From Vicia villosa (taxonomy: Eukaryota; Streptophyta; Magnoliopsida; Fabales; Fabaceae): a stretch of 64,000 bases of DNA. Below the pieces are notes generated by a model. The model made no database searches. It had not been told where the DNA came from and was given only the letters and a program-made list of their open reading frames with translations. This document shows, in pieces, positions 63,056-64,000 of this stretch (its first letter is position 1; each line of letters begins with the position of its first letter). Location of the stretch: positions 80,016,364-80,080,363 of the forward strand of contig NC_081184.1 of the NCBI RefSeq assembly GCF_029867415.1, written 5' to 3'. Both the position numbers and the translations under genes were made by a program.

Positions 63056-64000
63056 AAAGCGTACAACTATGTCTCGTTTAAGTCACTCATCAATCAGATA
63101 TATCTACAACATCAAGTTCAAAGGGCTCAGATCGATTCAATCATCTTTCTCCAACAAGCAAGGGATGAGATGCTCGAAGACATAATAGCAATAGCAGAAT
63201 TGAAACTCAATAGGATTGTTTCCACATAGCTATTTTTCTTTTTCTGTACCTTTTTTTAAAAAAAACCACAATATGTTCTTTATTTCTGCCTATTCATGGC
63301 TTTCTTAATACAAGTTATTTTCTCTCTTTCGAGTTTTCATTTTCCTATTTTTCGAATACGCAAACGTCCAATGATAATTTTGAATGAACATATGCATATG
63401 AACATGATTATCATTTATCTTTTCTTTCGTAAAAATATCTATTAGTTCACTAGATAGGAAAGGCGAAGAGACAATGTCTAAAGTAATCCAGAAGCCCTCC
63501 TTCAAGGTCAACAATCTGAAGGAATCCCCATAGAGTACTCATTAAGAAGATATCTTCAAATACTCTCAACAAAAGACCTAGTTCCCCAACAGAGTTTATC
63601 AATATCTCTTATTCCCAGTCTGGGTACGTCAAGACGCCATTCGTCCCCAAGCAGAAATCATAAATCCCCAATCGAGCGCTTCCAAGATAAGATCAACAAC
63701 AGAAAGACCTATCCTCTCAATCAAGATAATCAAAGAAGCACAATCATAGTCATACATCATAAATCATGAACATAATCATACATCGCATACATAATCACAT
63801 GCATGTTCCTCATTTATTTTGAGAGACACATAGCTCATACATCATAACATTGCATAGATACTGACAAAATTTGGCAGGTACATTACGAAGATTCAAATCC
63901 TATTCAAAGCAACGCCTAACGCATGGCAGTCCAGACATCTAAGGATGCAATCGAGATTAGTCTAACGCGCGACTTATCCATCAACCTAACGCACGGTTTT
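63056..64000 (+). other. Ogre-3 3' UTR (continues beyond window)
   Basis: No coding content. It is pyrimidine-rich near 63230-63350, has CATA-rich repeats at 63740-63850, and near the edge three copies of a CTAACGC(A/G)(T/C)G(G/A) motif at 63915, 63961 and 63985, possibly the start of a tandem array. The PPT and 3' LTR are not reached. Confidence 0.65.

Larger units (their letters stand above)
49040..64000 (+). mobile_element. Ogre-3: decayed Ogre-type element (3' LTR outside window)
   Basis: Order: 5' LTR (49040-53533, holding a LINE), PBS, leader, ORF1, gag-pro, intron, pol, hairpin array and 3' UTR, running off the right edge. GAAAG (49035-49039) is the expected target duplication. ORF1 is intact while gag-pro and pol have many breaks. 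Without the LINE the LTR is about 4.0 kb, close to Ogre-2, which suggests these two belong to one subfamily. Confidence 0.92.

Overview
The window is plant nuclear DNA made almost entirely of nested LTR retrotransposons. No host gene, tRNA, rRNA or CRISPR array was recognised. Several very large Ogre-type Ty3/gypsy elements (LTRs of about 4-5 kb, an extra ORF upstream of gag, a putative intron between protease and reverse transcriptase), a SIRE/Maximus-like Ty1/copia element and a Tekay-like chromovirus together point to a legume genome, most likely tribe Fabeae (pea, vetch, lentil, grass pea). The species is an inference.

Layout, left to right. (1) 1-18857, minus strand: Ogre-1. It has a partial 3' LTR (1-1109), a repeat-rich 3' UTR, intact pol (RT-RH-aRH-INT), a putative intron, intact gag-pro, intact ORF1, leader, PBS and a complete 5.1-kb 5' LTR. 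The LTR overlap differs by about 3 substitutions and one indel in 1.1 kb, so it is young and possibly still competent. (2) 18858-21241, plus strand: the 3' end of a Tekay-like chromovirus (integrase C-terminus, chromodomain, 3' LTR) that Ogre-1 entered. (3) 21242-31194 plus 41558-43788, minus strand: Ogre-2, decayed, entered by the Tekay element in pol and by Copia-1 in its 5' LTR. (4) 31195-41552, plus strand: Copia-1, a complete element with both LTRs and a GGTAT target duplication, gag, a broken pol, and an extra ORF downstream of pol. (5) 43789-47112: old debris, namely an unidentified LTR-like piece, scrambled Ogre fragments and a dead copia gag. (6) 47113-49039, plus strand: the 5' end of Copia-2. 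(7) 49040-64000, plus strand: Ogre-3, inserted in Copia-2 gag; its 5' LTR carries a 5'-truncated LINE with a 17-bp target duplication, its coding region is full of stops and frameshifts, and its 3' LTR lies beyond the window.

Relative order from nesting: debris, then Ogre-2 and Copia-2; then the Tekay element and Copia-1 in Ogre-2, and Ogre-3 in Copia-2; then the LINE in Ogre-3; Ogre-1 in the Tekay element is the youngest by LTR similarity.

The strongest under-explained signals are two RNA-structure arrays. The first is a tandem hairpin array directly after the integrase stop codon in both Ogre-1 and Ogre-3, whose outer stems change sequence but keep pairing. The second is a repeated two-hairpin module in the R/U5 part of the copia LTRs, with three modules in Copia-1 and two in Copia-2. 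The three Ogre copies also share a predicted phase-2 intron that would join gag-pro to pol in frame. All comparisons were made by eye.
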